NCBI GenBank assembly: GCA_014084085.1
Contig: NPFB01000050.1
Span: 1 to 62,935 of the forward strand
Origin: Hondaea fermentalgiana
Lineage: Eukaryota; Sar; Bigyra; Thraustochytrida; Thraustochytriidae
Length of the DNA stretch: 62,935 nt
Direction: 5' to 3'
Positions 9,655-17,955 of the stretch are shown one piece after another. Positions within the stretch are counted from its first letter, which is position 1, and every line of letters begins with the position of its first letter. Made by a program: the position numbers and the translations under genes. A model generated the notes under the pieces. The model saw only the letters and a list, made by a program, of their open reading frames with translations, was not told where the DNA came from and searched no databases.

Positions 9655-10250
9655 GCTCAGCTCAGCCCAGTTCCCACTCTTCACCTCGCAAGGCCCAATC
9701 GTCGCGGCGGCACAGCCGCGTCTTGAAAAAGATCCCCCGAGTTGGGACGGGACGCGCGTCAAAGACGACCTCTGGGCCCAGCGCTGCAGCTGCAACCCAA
9801 CCCAACCCAACCCACCCCAGCACAACTTGCGCTCGCGCGCGCAGCGCAGCCGGCCCCACGATGCAGGTCTGCGGCGGCGGCGGCGGCTCGGCCTCGCGAC
9901 GCGGCGCGAGGCGCCCGGTGCGCGGCGTCGCTCGGCGTCGCGGCGGTCGGCGATCGTCCGACGCTGCGGCGGCTGCTTGCGGCATCGGGCAGCGCCGGAC
10001 ATATCATTGGCGAAGATTGCTCTGCACACATACCGCCATCCCGCGCGAGCTTCGACCGCGCGAGNNNNNNNNNNNNNNNNNNNNNNNNNNNNNNNNNNNN
10101 NNNNNNNNNNNNNNNNNNNNNNNNNNNNNNNNNNNNNNNNNNNNNNNNNNNNNNNNNNNNNNNNCGGCACGCGCTGCGTGTCGTAACAAGAGCATACTCG
10201 GCGGCGAGGACTGCTTGGTTTCGACGGCGAGGGCGAGGGCGAGGTCGAGG
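9655..10250. promoter_or_regulatory. Shared divergent 5' region of desaturase and DPH6, interrupted by an assembly gap
   Basis: The two genes are head-to-head with 596 bases between their ATGs, 100 of them N. The flanks are GC-rich with CCCAACCC runs at about 9796-9820. A bidirectional promoter is inferred from layout only; no TATA box was recognised. An unseen 5' exon inside the gap cannot be excluded. Confidence 0.5.
10065..10164. other. Assembly gap of 100 N
   Basis: Exactly 100 undetermined bases, the usual placeholder for a scaffold gap of unknown length. Any frame reading through it is artefactual. Confidence 0.99.
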
Positions 10251-11066
10251 ATGGCGACGGCGACGACAACGGCGCCGGCGACGGGGGCAGCAGCCACCGG
10301 CGCCGCGCAAGGCAGGACGAAGAAGGCCGCGGTGTCGTTCACGGGAGGTAAAGATTGCCACCTGGCGCTGGCGAGGGCGAGGGAGAGGGAAGATCTCGAG
10401 GTCGTCGGCCTGGTCTGTTTCCATCCGCCGGGCGAGCCCCAATTCAAGGCGCACCCTGTGGAGATCCAAAGCCAGCAGGCGGAGGCGCTCGGCTTGCCGC
10501 TGTGGATGAAGGTCGTGGACGCTGCGCAGCATGAGGGCAGCTTTCGAGAGGCGTACGGCGCGGCCATGTCCGCATTGCGCGCAGAGCACGGCGTCGAGGT
10601 GATTGTCACGGGCGACATTGACCTCGTCGGGTCGAGCACGACGAACTTTATCGACGACGTTTGCAAGCTGACGGCTTGCGGGCTCTCTTGCTGGCTGCCT
10701 CTGTGGCAGATTTCGCGTCGGGCGGCGCTGGACGAAATGCTGGCGCGAGGCTTCGACATCCGATTCAGCTGCGTCAAATCGCCGTTTTTCGATGAGACCT
10801 GGATTGGTCGCAGGATCGACGCCGCGTCGCTGGCCGAGATGACCGCCATGGAGGCGGACGGGCTCGATCTTTGCGGCGAAAATGGAGAGTACCATACTGT
10901 TGTGCTCGATGCTGGCATATCCCTGTACAAGACGAGTCGGCTTCTGCCAACGGAGGAGCATCTTGTCCCCGAAGAACTCGAGGGATCTGCGGGACAGAGC
11001 AAAGACCAGCGATGGTGGGTCGTGCAGACTGGCAGCGTTTCTCCGTACACGCTTTGCGCGCGATAA
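10251..11066 (+). CDS. DPH6: Diphthine--ammonia ligase (DPH6, ATPBD4 family)
   Basis: The protein is 271 residues from the ATG at 10251, the first one downstream of the gap. An Ala/Thr-rich lead of about 22 residues precedes the PP-loop ATP-pyrophosphatase motif SFTGGKDCHLAL. Family signatures follow: HPVEIQSQQAEALGLPLW, VIVTGDIDLVGSS, LWQISRRAALDEMLARGF and the C-terminal DLCGENGEYHTVVLDA. This family carries out the last step of diphthamide synthesis, amidating diphthine on elongation factor 2 with ATP and ammonium in the cytosol. The length matches ATPBD4-type proteins without the C-terminal YjgF-like domains found in yeast Dph6. The Cys at the end of the loop, where SGGKDS-type enzymes have Ser, is a small oddity. 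Confidence 0.93.
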   Translation: MATATTTAPATGAAATGAAQGRTKKAAVSFTGGKDCHLALARAREREDLEVVGLVCFHPPGEPQFKAHPVEIQSQQAEALGLPLWMKVVDAAQHEGSFREAYGAAMSALRAEHGVEVIVTGDIDLVGSSTTNFIDDVCKLTACGLSCWLPLWQISRRAALDEMLARGFDIRFSCVKSPFFDETWIGRRIDAASLAEMTAMEADGLDLCGENGEYHTVVLDAGISLYKTSRLLPTEEHLVPEELEGSAGQSKDQRWWVVQTGSVSPYTLCAR

Positions 11067-11131
11067 ATGTGCCCAACTCTCGTCCCTTCCTTGCTTACCT
11101 AAAAGATGATCTTATTTTACGTTGTGTCGCG

Positions 11132-11162
<31 letters not shown>

Positions 11163-11370
11163 CTCTTGTCTCGCCAGCCTCGTGGTTTTTTCAGATGCTA
11201 GAAAGTCTTCAAATGCGGCGAAAGAGAACCGGCGTTATACAATCGAAACGAGACATCGTTCAGTCAAGACAAGGATGAGTACTCTTCCCAATCACGTCTT
11301 TCCGTAGAACTCCCTCTCACCACCACTGCACCCTCTTTTGAGGCGTCGCGTAACTACAATGATCGTCTCT
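11067..11370. other. Convergent 3' intergenic region with a (GA)n repeat
   Basis: Between the convergent DPH6 and PIGG genes. It carries a GA dinucleotide repeat at 11131-11160. No gene seen. Confidence 0.5.
11131..11160. repeat. (GA)n dinucleotide repeat
   Basis: Around 13 GA units, uninterrupted except near the 3' end. Confidence 0.85.
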
Positions 11371-13977
11371 TCATCTCATCGCGACTGCTAAAAAGGCAAA
11401 GCCGGCCAAAATCTGGAAAAAAAAGAGCATCGTCTCCAACATCCATTTCGGTGCAAAGACGGACCACACGAACAAATGTGAGCGCATAGCAACAAGCACA
11501 CCAGTTGCCACGGCAATGCGCAATGCAGCGCATGTCTGGAAAACAAAGGTTGCAACAATGAGCGCCCTCCTTGTTGGCCCACTCGCATGGTCGAGCGAAA
11601 GAACGCGCACAGCATTGGCGACCCCAAGTATGGGGCCAGAAAAAGTAATGACAAATGTCAACGAGCCCACAAGCGTCTGGTTGTAGTCCGAAAGACCCGT
11701 GTACGCTCCGCTAATGTCGACAGTCGAGATTACATGTGAATTTCCCAGTGCAAAAAAAACGCATTGCCCGAGAATCCACTGAAACAAGATCACTTCGAGA
11801 GAGGATCCACTAAGTGTGCGGTGCATTTCGCCTGCTGCACGGGTTAGCAGGATGGCCCCACACAGAATCGCTGTTCCCGTTTTGCGATGCAAAAGTAAGA
11901 GCAAAATCTCCAGACCCAGCATTCTAAACTCCCAGGCATCTCGTCGCGCAAGAGTTGCGCGACCTCCCCAAAGGAAAATGCTACCAGCGCAAATGTAGGC
12001 AGCTCGGGCGCGCCAGAGCTCGTTGAGTCCCCCAAAGCTAGCCTCTCGAGGAATTTCAAAGACCTTGAGAGAAAAGAGGAGAAGCATCGATATGATGATG
12101 AGCACGGCTCCTAACAGGCGCGACGACACGTCTAATGTATCGCGCAGACGCTGCAACCGCCAAAGGGTTGCACTTCCATACAAAACGAGAACCAATGCAA
12201 CGACGGTAGGCGTGTAGAATACAGATGGCAAGACGAGCACAGCCGTTCCTTCGTCGACAAAGTTTCCCTCGTCGTCCTGCGCTGCGAGACGGGCAAAATT
12301 GATGATCATGAGGCGCTCGCGGAGGACGCGAAGCAAAACTGCGACGAGGCCGATGGTCGCCAGTTCGAGGCTTGTGGAGGTCTCCAAGACGCCCACATTG
12401 ACCTTTTCTACCGGCCTCGACGCAGCGCAAATGCGTTGCCAAAGACGGTGAAGACCGCGTCCGAGAAGCCAAGAGAGTACCAAAAAGTTCCACACGACGT
12501 GTTCATTTTCGATTGCAGAAGAGCTCGTGAGGCTAAGGCAGTGCAGAATGTGGATCCCCAGCAAGCCATATGATGGGCAGGCGAGCTCCCGCCAAGGTAC
12601 ATGTCTTGCAAAACCAGCAAGGGCCGCCAGAGCCAAGACACCGACCGCGATGACAAGCTTGACATTTTCCAAGACGCGCTCATCGTCGCCAGCAGCCCCA
12701 TTACCCAATCGCGCAGTGTAGATGGCGTCATGCATACGGTGCACAAAGGATTCCGTATCTTTAGAGCGCGCCATTTGCATTGAATCATCGTTGAGGAGAT
12801 GCGGGGCCTCACGACGAACGAGACGCTCGAGCTGGGCGGCGTTCGCTTCCAATGCCGCGGCATAGCGCGCAGACCCGTCTGCCAGAGAGCGAAATGGTTC
12901 TTGCAAGATTTTTCCAACACTGCGCTCGGGTATGCCAACATCAAAAAGGGTGGCAAGAGTCGGCACGAGATCAACTTGTGCCATGTGGCGACGTCGCCTT
13001 GGTTCTGTCTCTGAAAACTCCATAGGTGGTGTTGCGCCGACGTGCGCAAACAGCAAAAAGGCACTCGTCTCGGGAAGCGAAGCACCGCCGTGGTTACCTA
13101 CTTTGTTCATGCCATGGTCACTGAGCAGGACGAGAAGCGTTGGCGCATATGCATGCTTGGATGCATCGTGATGTGCCTGGTTGGCGCGAATGCGGTCCTG
13201 CTGACGGAGTGAGCGATGAAGCTGCTCGAAGATTCGATCCATCTCGGAGAGCTTGACACCCAGTTGCGATGAATCAGGGCCCAGTGAGTGGCCGATATGG
13301 TCGACACCTAGATAGTGCAAGATTGCAACGTCCCACGCTGCAGCCGCGGGATGCTGCATAGATGGGTCAAAGTCTTCTGCGAGGTGGCGAGTGACGTTGT
13401 CATCGACCTCTGTAAAGTCCTTTGTGAAGAAGCTGCTTGTCCCGTCGTGACGCACAAAGTGATGTGGAAAGAGCTTGAGCCAGGTTTCGTCACCGTACAT
13501 GACAAGTCGCCGGCCTGCTGCCTTGAGTCGATCGAGCAAGTTGTCCTCGGCAAGAGCTTTGGAATTGAGATTGTTCATAACATCAATGAATCGGGGCACA
13601 GTGCCAGTTGTGAGAGCTTTGATGCGGGGCATGGTCACCGTGGGCGTATTTGCGTCTGATACGAAAGATGCCGTTCGCTCGGGCTCCTCGCGCATGATTT
13701 GCCGTACATAGCGCATCTCGGGCCGTTCATGCACAAAGTCCTCTCGTAGTGCGTCCACGACCATGATGACGAGTCGCCCGTACGCTGGTCTCAGGCCCGC
13801 CGTTGTCGTTGCGTCAGCAGCAGAAACGATGGGTTCGTTTGCCGAGGACGTTGACGTCGTTGCGGTGATGCGCCATGGCGGCGAGGGCAGGTCGAGCGCC
13901 AGTACGACGCAAGCGACCCATACGAGCGCCGCGCACTGCGCCACGTGAAGTATCACCGTGCGTGTCCACGGTCCCAT
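11371..13977 (-). CDS. PIGG: GPI ethanolamine phosphate transferase 2 (PIGG/GPI7)
   Basis: The protein is 868 residues, a normal length for this family, from the ATG at 13977. An N-terminal signal-anchor helix (about residues 8-28) is followed by a lumenal alkaline-phosphatase-fold domain (about 65-340). Its metal and catalytic signatures are visible: VDALREDF, NTPTVTMPRIKALTTG with the nucleophilic Thr region, YGDETW, HYLGVDHIGHSLGP and SDHGMN...GNHGG. About ten hydrophobic segments follow from residue 440 to the end. PIGG adds ethanolamine phosphate to the second mannose of the GPI precursor in the ER membrane. The motif run NLNS...DNLLDRLKAAGRR and the TEVDDNVTRHL segment separate it from PIGN and PIGO. 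PIGQ, from the first GPI step, is also in this window, about 31 kb away. Confidence 0.93.
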   Translation of the reverse strand: MGPWTRTVILHVAQCAALVWVACVVLALDLPSPPWRITATTSTSSANEPIVSAADATTTAGLRPAYGRLVIMVVDALREDFVHERPEMRYVRQIMREEPERTASFVSDANTPTVTMPRIKALTTGTVPRFIDVMNNLNSKALAEDNLLDRLKAAGRRLVMYGDETWLKLFPHHFVRHDGTSSFFTKDFTEVDDNVTRHLAEDFDPSMQHPAAAAWDVAILHYLGVDHIGHSLGPDSSQLGVKLSEMDRIFEQLHRSLRQQDRIRANQAHHDASKHAYAPTLLVLLSDHGMNKVGNHGGASLPETSAFLLFAHVGATPPMEFSETEPRRRRHMAQVDLVPTLATLFDVGIPERSVGKILQEPFRSLADGSARYAAALEANAAQLERLVRREAPHLLNDDSMQMARSKDTESFVHRMHDAIYTARLGNGAAGDDERVLENVKLVIAVGVLALAALAGFARHVPWRELACPSYGLLGIHILHCLSLTSSSAIENEHVVWNFLVLSWLLGRGLHRLWQRICAASRPVEKVNVGVLETSTSLELATIGLVAVLLRVLRERLMIINFARLAAQDDEGNFVDEGTAVLVLPSVFYTPTVVALVLVLYGSATLWRLQRLRDTLDVSSRLLGAVLIIISMLLLFSLKVFEIPREASFGGLNELWRARAAYICAGSIFLWGGRATLARRDAWEFRMLGLEILLLLLHRKTGTAILCGAILLTRAAGEMHRTLSGSSLEVILFQWILGQCVFFALGNSHVISTVDISGAYTGLSDYNQTLVGSLTFVITFSGPILGVANAVRVLSLDHASGPTRRALIVATFVFQTCAALRIAVATGVLVAMRSHLFVWSVFAPKWMLETMLFFFQILAGFAFLAVAMR

Positions 13978-14547
13978 GCTCTTCGTGTCGCCTTCGCGTT
14001 AACCATGCGCTTTGCTTGCTTTGATTGCTTGCCTGTCTACAAAGCAAAACAGAGAAGATGGATGCACGTCGAAAAACATAAAAAGATGCAAGCGAAGATG
14101 CGCTTTGAGCCAGCCTTTGTTTAGCCTTTGGGAGGTCAATCTTCAAAGACGTCGAGCAAGGAAAAGGCCGACCCTTTCCACTTGATCCTCTTCCATTTCT
14201 ACGAAAAAGAGTGGCAGCAAATCGGATGCGCCCTGCCGTGGGGTGTAAGTTGAAACCAGGAGCCTCGTTGACAGATTCGTTTCGGAAAAGTGTCAGCGTC
14301 TACGAACGGGCAGAGGTTAAAATGAAATCAAGTCTGCTGGACTTCCATTCACGGGAAATGAATCGTATGCTGATGGACGAAGCGGGTCGTATGGATAGAA
14401 TACGTCCGTGTCTGCACCGACCCAACCTATCAAATAGACGCCAGGAAATGCGAAATGAAGATTAACTTTAAGTTCGACCCCTCCCACGAGGCCACTCGAA
14501 CGAAAGGCTTCAGAAGTAGGCAACCAAGCATGCCACGAAAAATTATA
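13978..14547. other. Intergenic region (5' of PIGG, 3' of the hydrolase)
   Basis: Both neighbours are on the minus strand. The sequence is mixed in composition with no recognised motif or repeat. Short frames here have no coherent protein features. Confidence 0.45.
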
Positions 14548-15675
14548 TTAATTGATGTTGCTCTTGATAAAGGAGCAGATTCTGTCCAGGCAGGCGTCAA
14601 ACTCGGGGACGCCAAAGCCATAGAAGATGGGGTAAATGTGGAGGGCATAAGGGTCGATGTCCTTGGTGACCTTGACGCCGTCTGCCTTGGCTCGCTCAAT
14701 GAAGAGCTTGGTGTCGCCGTAGAGCCGCTCGGTCTCGCCGCAGGTGATCATGATGGGCGGGAAATACTTGAAGCCGCCGTTGAGGAAACTGTTGTCCGGA
14801 TCGTCGGCGGGCTTGCCAGACACCTCTGCGGCCTTGTCTCCGAGCACATCAAAGAAGTGAGCAAAGGAAAAGAGCATGTCCTTGTTGTTGGCCTTGTATT
14901 CTTCGCTCGTGTTGGCAATATCTCCCCAGGGCGACAGCATGACACCACAGGCAGGCATGGCCAAGTTCTGGTTACGGATTCCCTGAAGCACGCCCATGAC
15001 AAAGCCACCACCTGCCGAGTCGCCGGCGAGCGAGATCTTGGACGGAGAGATGGTCTTGAGCAGAGAGGCGTAGACACGGACGAACTGATCGCGCGCGTTG
15101 GCGATGCTTCCCTTGGGGACGCGCGTGTAGTCGACAAAGAGCGTGCGGCATCCCGTGCGGCGACTCAGCTCGCCGCACGGTGCGCGGTATGCGTTGAGCG
15201 TGCCGGAGAAGTAGCCGCCACCGTGGCAGTAGATGAGCACACCGGAATCGTCCGTGACGTTGGCATCCGGGTGCGTGACCCATGCGCAGCGCACGCCGTC
15301 AATTTTGGTCTCCTGGACGCGCTCACTGGAGAACAGCGGTCCGAAAAGTCCCAGCGCATAAAAATTGTCCATGAAGAACATGGACTTTTGCCAGGTGTCA
15401 CTCATCTCTGGCTTGGCGTCTTTGCCCATGCCGTAGAAGAGCTCCGTCAGCGCATGGAGCTCCGGCGAGCCCTTGCTGCTGGCCGTCTTGGCCACCTTGC
15501 CGTACAGCGCCTCCTTGTCGACGCTTCCCAGCCTTAATTTGAGCCGGAGCACGCGGATCCTGTAAATGAGGTGCACGAGCGCCTTTTGCAGGCCGAGTCT
15601 CGACCGGTATGCGAGCAGCGCCAGGATCGCCGCGCCCAGTGCCGCCGCGCGCGGCTGCTTGACCACGATGTCCAT
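14548..15675 (-). CDS. Alpha/beta hydrolase-3 fold esterase/lipase (HSL / arylacetamide deacetylase type)
   Basis: The protein is 375 residues from the ATG at 15675 (MDIVVKQPRAAALGAAILAL). The frame has an earlier ATG at 15726, which I consider less likely because it precedes the hydrophobic anchor by a basic stretch. A probable N-terminal signal-anchor helix spans about residues 9-24. The oxyanion-hole motif HGGGY is near residue 148 and the nucleophile elbow GDSAGGG near 216, both diagnostic of the HSL family. An acidic residue in the GETERLYGD segment (about 317) and the His of YALHIYP (about 354) probably complete the triad. The likely role is hydrolysis of acyl esters of lipids or small molecules at the ER or another membrane. 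The substrate cannot be told from sequence. Confidence 0.88.
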   Translation of the reverse strand: MDIVVKQPRAAALGAAILALLAYRSRLGLQKALVHLIYRIRVLRLKLRLGSVDKEALYGKVAKTASSKGSPELHALTELFYGMGKDAKPEMSDTWQKSMFFMDNFYALGLFGPLFSSERVQETKIDGVRCAWVTHPDANVTDDSGVLIYCHGGGYFSGTLNAYRAPCGELSRRTGCRTLFVDYTRVPKGSIANARDQFVRVYASLLKTISPSKISLAGDSAGGGFVMGVLQGIRNQNLAMPACGVMLSPWGDIANTSEEYKANNKDMLFSFAHFFDVLGDKAAEVSGKPADDPDNSFLNGGFKYFPPIMITCGETERLYGDTKLFIERAKADGVKVTKDIDPYALHIYPIFYGFGVPEFDACLDRICSFIKSNIN

Positions 15676-16966
15676 CTTCCTCGCGCGAGCAGCGGGCAGC
15701 ACGGCACCGACTGGACGTGCGTGCAATTAATCGCCACACGCCCACGCTTCGCTCTCCGCAGGCCTGTTCCTGCCTCCTGCCCGGACTCCAAGGATTTGTT
15801 TCGGGTCTGCTCGACCTCAAATCCAATCCTCCGCGCCTCCTCCTCCTACTAGCAAGCAGGCAGTGCTCCTACGAAGCGCAGGAACTTTCACCTCTGCGGC
15901 CAACCGACGCCGTCTCGGAACTTCAGGTTCGCAACGCACGCTTCGTTCACTCGCGGCGCGCGAAGCCCTCGATCAGATCAGAACGGAAGGCGTCGCAGGG
16001 GTCGCAGGGGTCGCGGCCGCAGGCGCTGTCGGCAGCGGCCGGCAGGCCCCTGCGCGGAGAAACGTGAAGAAAGATACGAATCCAGATCCTGCGCACGCGC
16101 CACCTGCCTGCTGCAGCAGCCAGGAGCACTTCGCGTTGCGCTGCGCTGCGCTGCGGTCGATTGAGAGCCGCGCGGGGCCATTTCTGGCGCGGCGCGGCCG
16201 GATCCGGACCGTCGCGGCGCCGCCTGGTCCGCCCCAGCCGGCGCCCCCCTCCCGCCGCCCCTGCGCGCACGGTCTGCGGGGCGGGTGTGGGCCGCAGCGG
16301 CAGCGGCACGGCGGCCGGCCCCAGACTTCCGCGAACGCGCTTTCTTCAGGTGGTTGTTGCGGCGCGCTGCGGGCCGCAGCGGGGAGGTGAGGGAAGTACG
16401 TGGGGGAAGGGGGGGACGGGGGGAATGAGGCGGCTGTGGGCCGCAGATGGGAGCGAAGACAGACCGGCGCGAAGGAGGGGGCGAGGACGATAGAAGGCCG
16501 GCCAGCGCGCACTGCGGGGGTGAAGGGGAGAGGGGATGTGCGCACAATTCGCGGAGACGAGCGGTTCGAGTGTTGCAACTTCGGTCGAGGGAGGACTCAC
16601 AGTCAGGCCAGGTTTCATGCTTCTCCACCCACGTAGGTTGTGGAGGCCAGCAAGAGAAAAACAAACCTCTCGATTCCAGGCTCGGGTTACCGTTTTCGGC
16701 CAGACGACCGTCCCATTTTGCGTTCTGTAGATCATTTGGTTGCGAACGCCAAGTCACTGCATACGTAAGCCTACATCACGGCTTATCACGGACTGATTTT
16801 GATCAACATCATGTTCAAGACATGGCATACACAGCCATGAGACACGCGGCTTTTCAAGGCATACAGGCTGAGGTCACTCTCCAACTCACTCGCTCAATGA
16901 CTCACCTTGCTCTTGTCTGGTGCCTCTTTGACGACAACGAACTGAGAGTGTTGCTCTTGCAACAGG

Positions 16967-16988
16967 TGCTGCTGCTGCTGCTGCTGCT
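16967..16988. repeat. (CTG)n trinucleotide repeat
   Basis: Seven CTG units. An inversely oriented CAG run lies about 210 bases downstream at about 17,190-17,204. Confidence 0.8.
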
Positions 16989-17376
16989 CCCGTCTGAAGA
17001 GTTAGTTGGTCGCGAGTCTGATGGCAGGGTTGCCAGAATCCCTAGTGCCGGAGTTGCCGCAACTGTCGAGAGCGCTGCTCTCACTCCCGTGTAGACCTGC
17101 GTTGCCGCCGATATTTTCTTGTGGGGGAGTGGGCTCGCGCGAGCGCCAGACCCTCTTCTCCTTTTTTTCCGAGTCTTCAAGCCGGGAAGCAAAAGCAGCA
17201 GCAGCAGTTGCAGCATTCAACGTGGTCGTCAAGCGCGAAAGAGACGGGTCTGTGTGGCAACGGCAATAAAAGGAGGAGAAGTGGAAGACTGCACGAGATC
17301 GTTGAATTGGATGATAATGATGAGGAGGAGGGGAAATAATAACGTCAGGATGGGAACAAGATCCGAACAGGATCCC

Positions 17377-17509
17377 GTTCGAGTAAGCAGCCAGCCAGTC
17401 AGCCCAGCCTTCTTCTCTTGACGGCAGCAAGCCCTTGGCCTCTGCAATCGGTCAAGCAAGCATCACGGGAGTCTTCAATGCACGGGCCTCGATGACTGTG
17501 AGTTGTACT
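17377..17509. repeat. Direct duplication, copy 1
   Basis: A 133-base block that recurs at 17,575-17,696. Shared landmarks are GAGTAAGCAGCCAGCCAGTC, CTTCTTCTCTTGACGGCAGC, TCTGCAATCGGTCAAGC and the end TGACTGTGAGTTGTACT. Copy 1 carries about 11 extra bases (CATCACGGGAG-type) relative to copy 2. Confidence 0.9.
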
Positions 17510-17574
17510 GTATACAGAGCCTGACTGATGAAGGCTTTTTGGCAAAAATCGGCTCAGGATGCGACGAGGCTCCA

Positions 17575-17696
17575 GTTCGAGTAAGCAGCCAGCCAGTCAG
17601 CCCTGCCTTCTTCTCTTGACGGCAGCAAGCCCTTATCCTCTGCAATCGGTCAAGCCAGTCTTCAATGCACGGGCCTCGGTGACTGTGAGTTGTACT
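17575..17696. repeat. Direct duplication, copy 2
   Basis: The 122-base partner of the block at 17,377-17,509, in the same orientation, with scattered substitutions and an internal deletion. It ends about 260 bases before the exchanger ATG. Confidence 0.9.
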
Positions 17697-17793
17697 AGTA
17701 GGCCCTACTACGAATAGGCCTATACCATGAAGCCTTGGTGGTGGCAAAAAGCAAAAAGATATAGTACATACATACCTGCGCGACGGGTTGAAC

Positions 17794-17814
17794 GCACGCG
17801 CGCGCGCGCGCGCG
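17794..17814. repeat. (CG)n alternating tract in a 5' leader
   Basis: A run of about 20 alternating C and G bases, 142 bases upstream of the exchanger ATG. Such tracts are Z-DNA-prone in principle. Comparable tracts precede the genes at 38,291 and 44,542. Confidence 0.85.
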
Positions 17815-17955
17815 TCTCTCTTGACGGTAAGCCCGCCGCGCTTTCTGCCTCGCGTCAACTCACTCCCCCGCCTGCCCGCCCGACGCACGCACGCACGCTC
17901 GCTCGCTCGCCCCGTCGCGCGCTAAGACGGAGTCGTCCGCCTCGGGCACGGCACC

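Larger units (their letters stand above)
15676..17955. other. 2.3-kb intergenic stretch, no convincing gene; contains repeats
   Basis: It lies between the divergent hydrolase and exchanger genes. 15,700-16,500 is very GC-rich, and its overlapping open frames on both strands are Arg/Ala/Gly-biased. 16,500-17,350 has more normal composition and carries CTG and CAG runs. 17,377-17,696 holds a diverged direct duplication. No frame has a recognisable domain or C/G-ending codon preference like the neighbouring genes. Confidence 0.5.

Noticed and set aside
9723..10250. DPH6 N-terminal extension through the assembly gap
   Set aside because: The frame is only open because N codons are unresolved; the PP-loop protein starts normally at 10,251.
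11131..11160. GA repeat considered as a GAGA-factor promoter element
   Set aside because: It sits between two convergent 3' ends, so a promoter role is not supported.
16500..16620. Possible tRNA T-arm (GGTTCGAG-type sequences here and near 17,575 and 52,590)
   Set aside because: I could not pair any of them with a matching acceptor stem, D-arm and anticodon arm at the right spacing.
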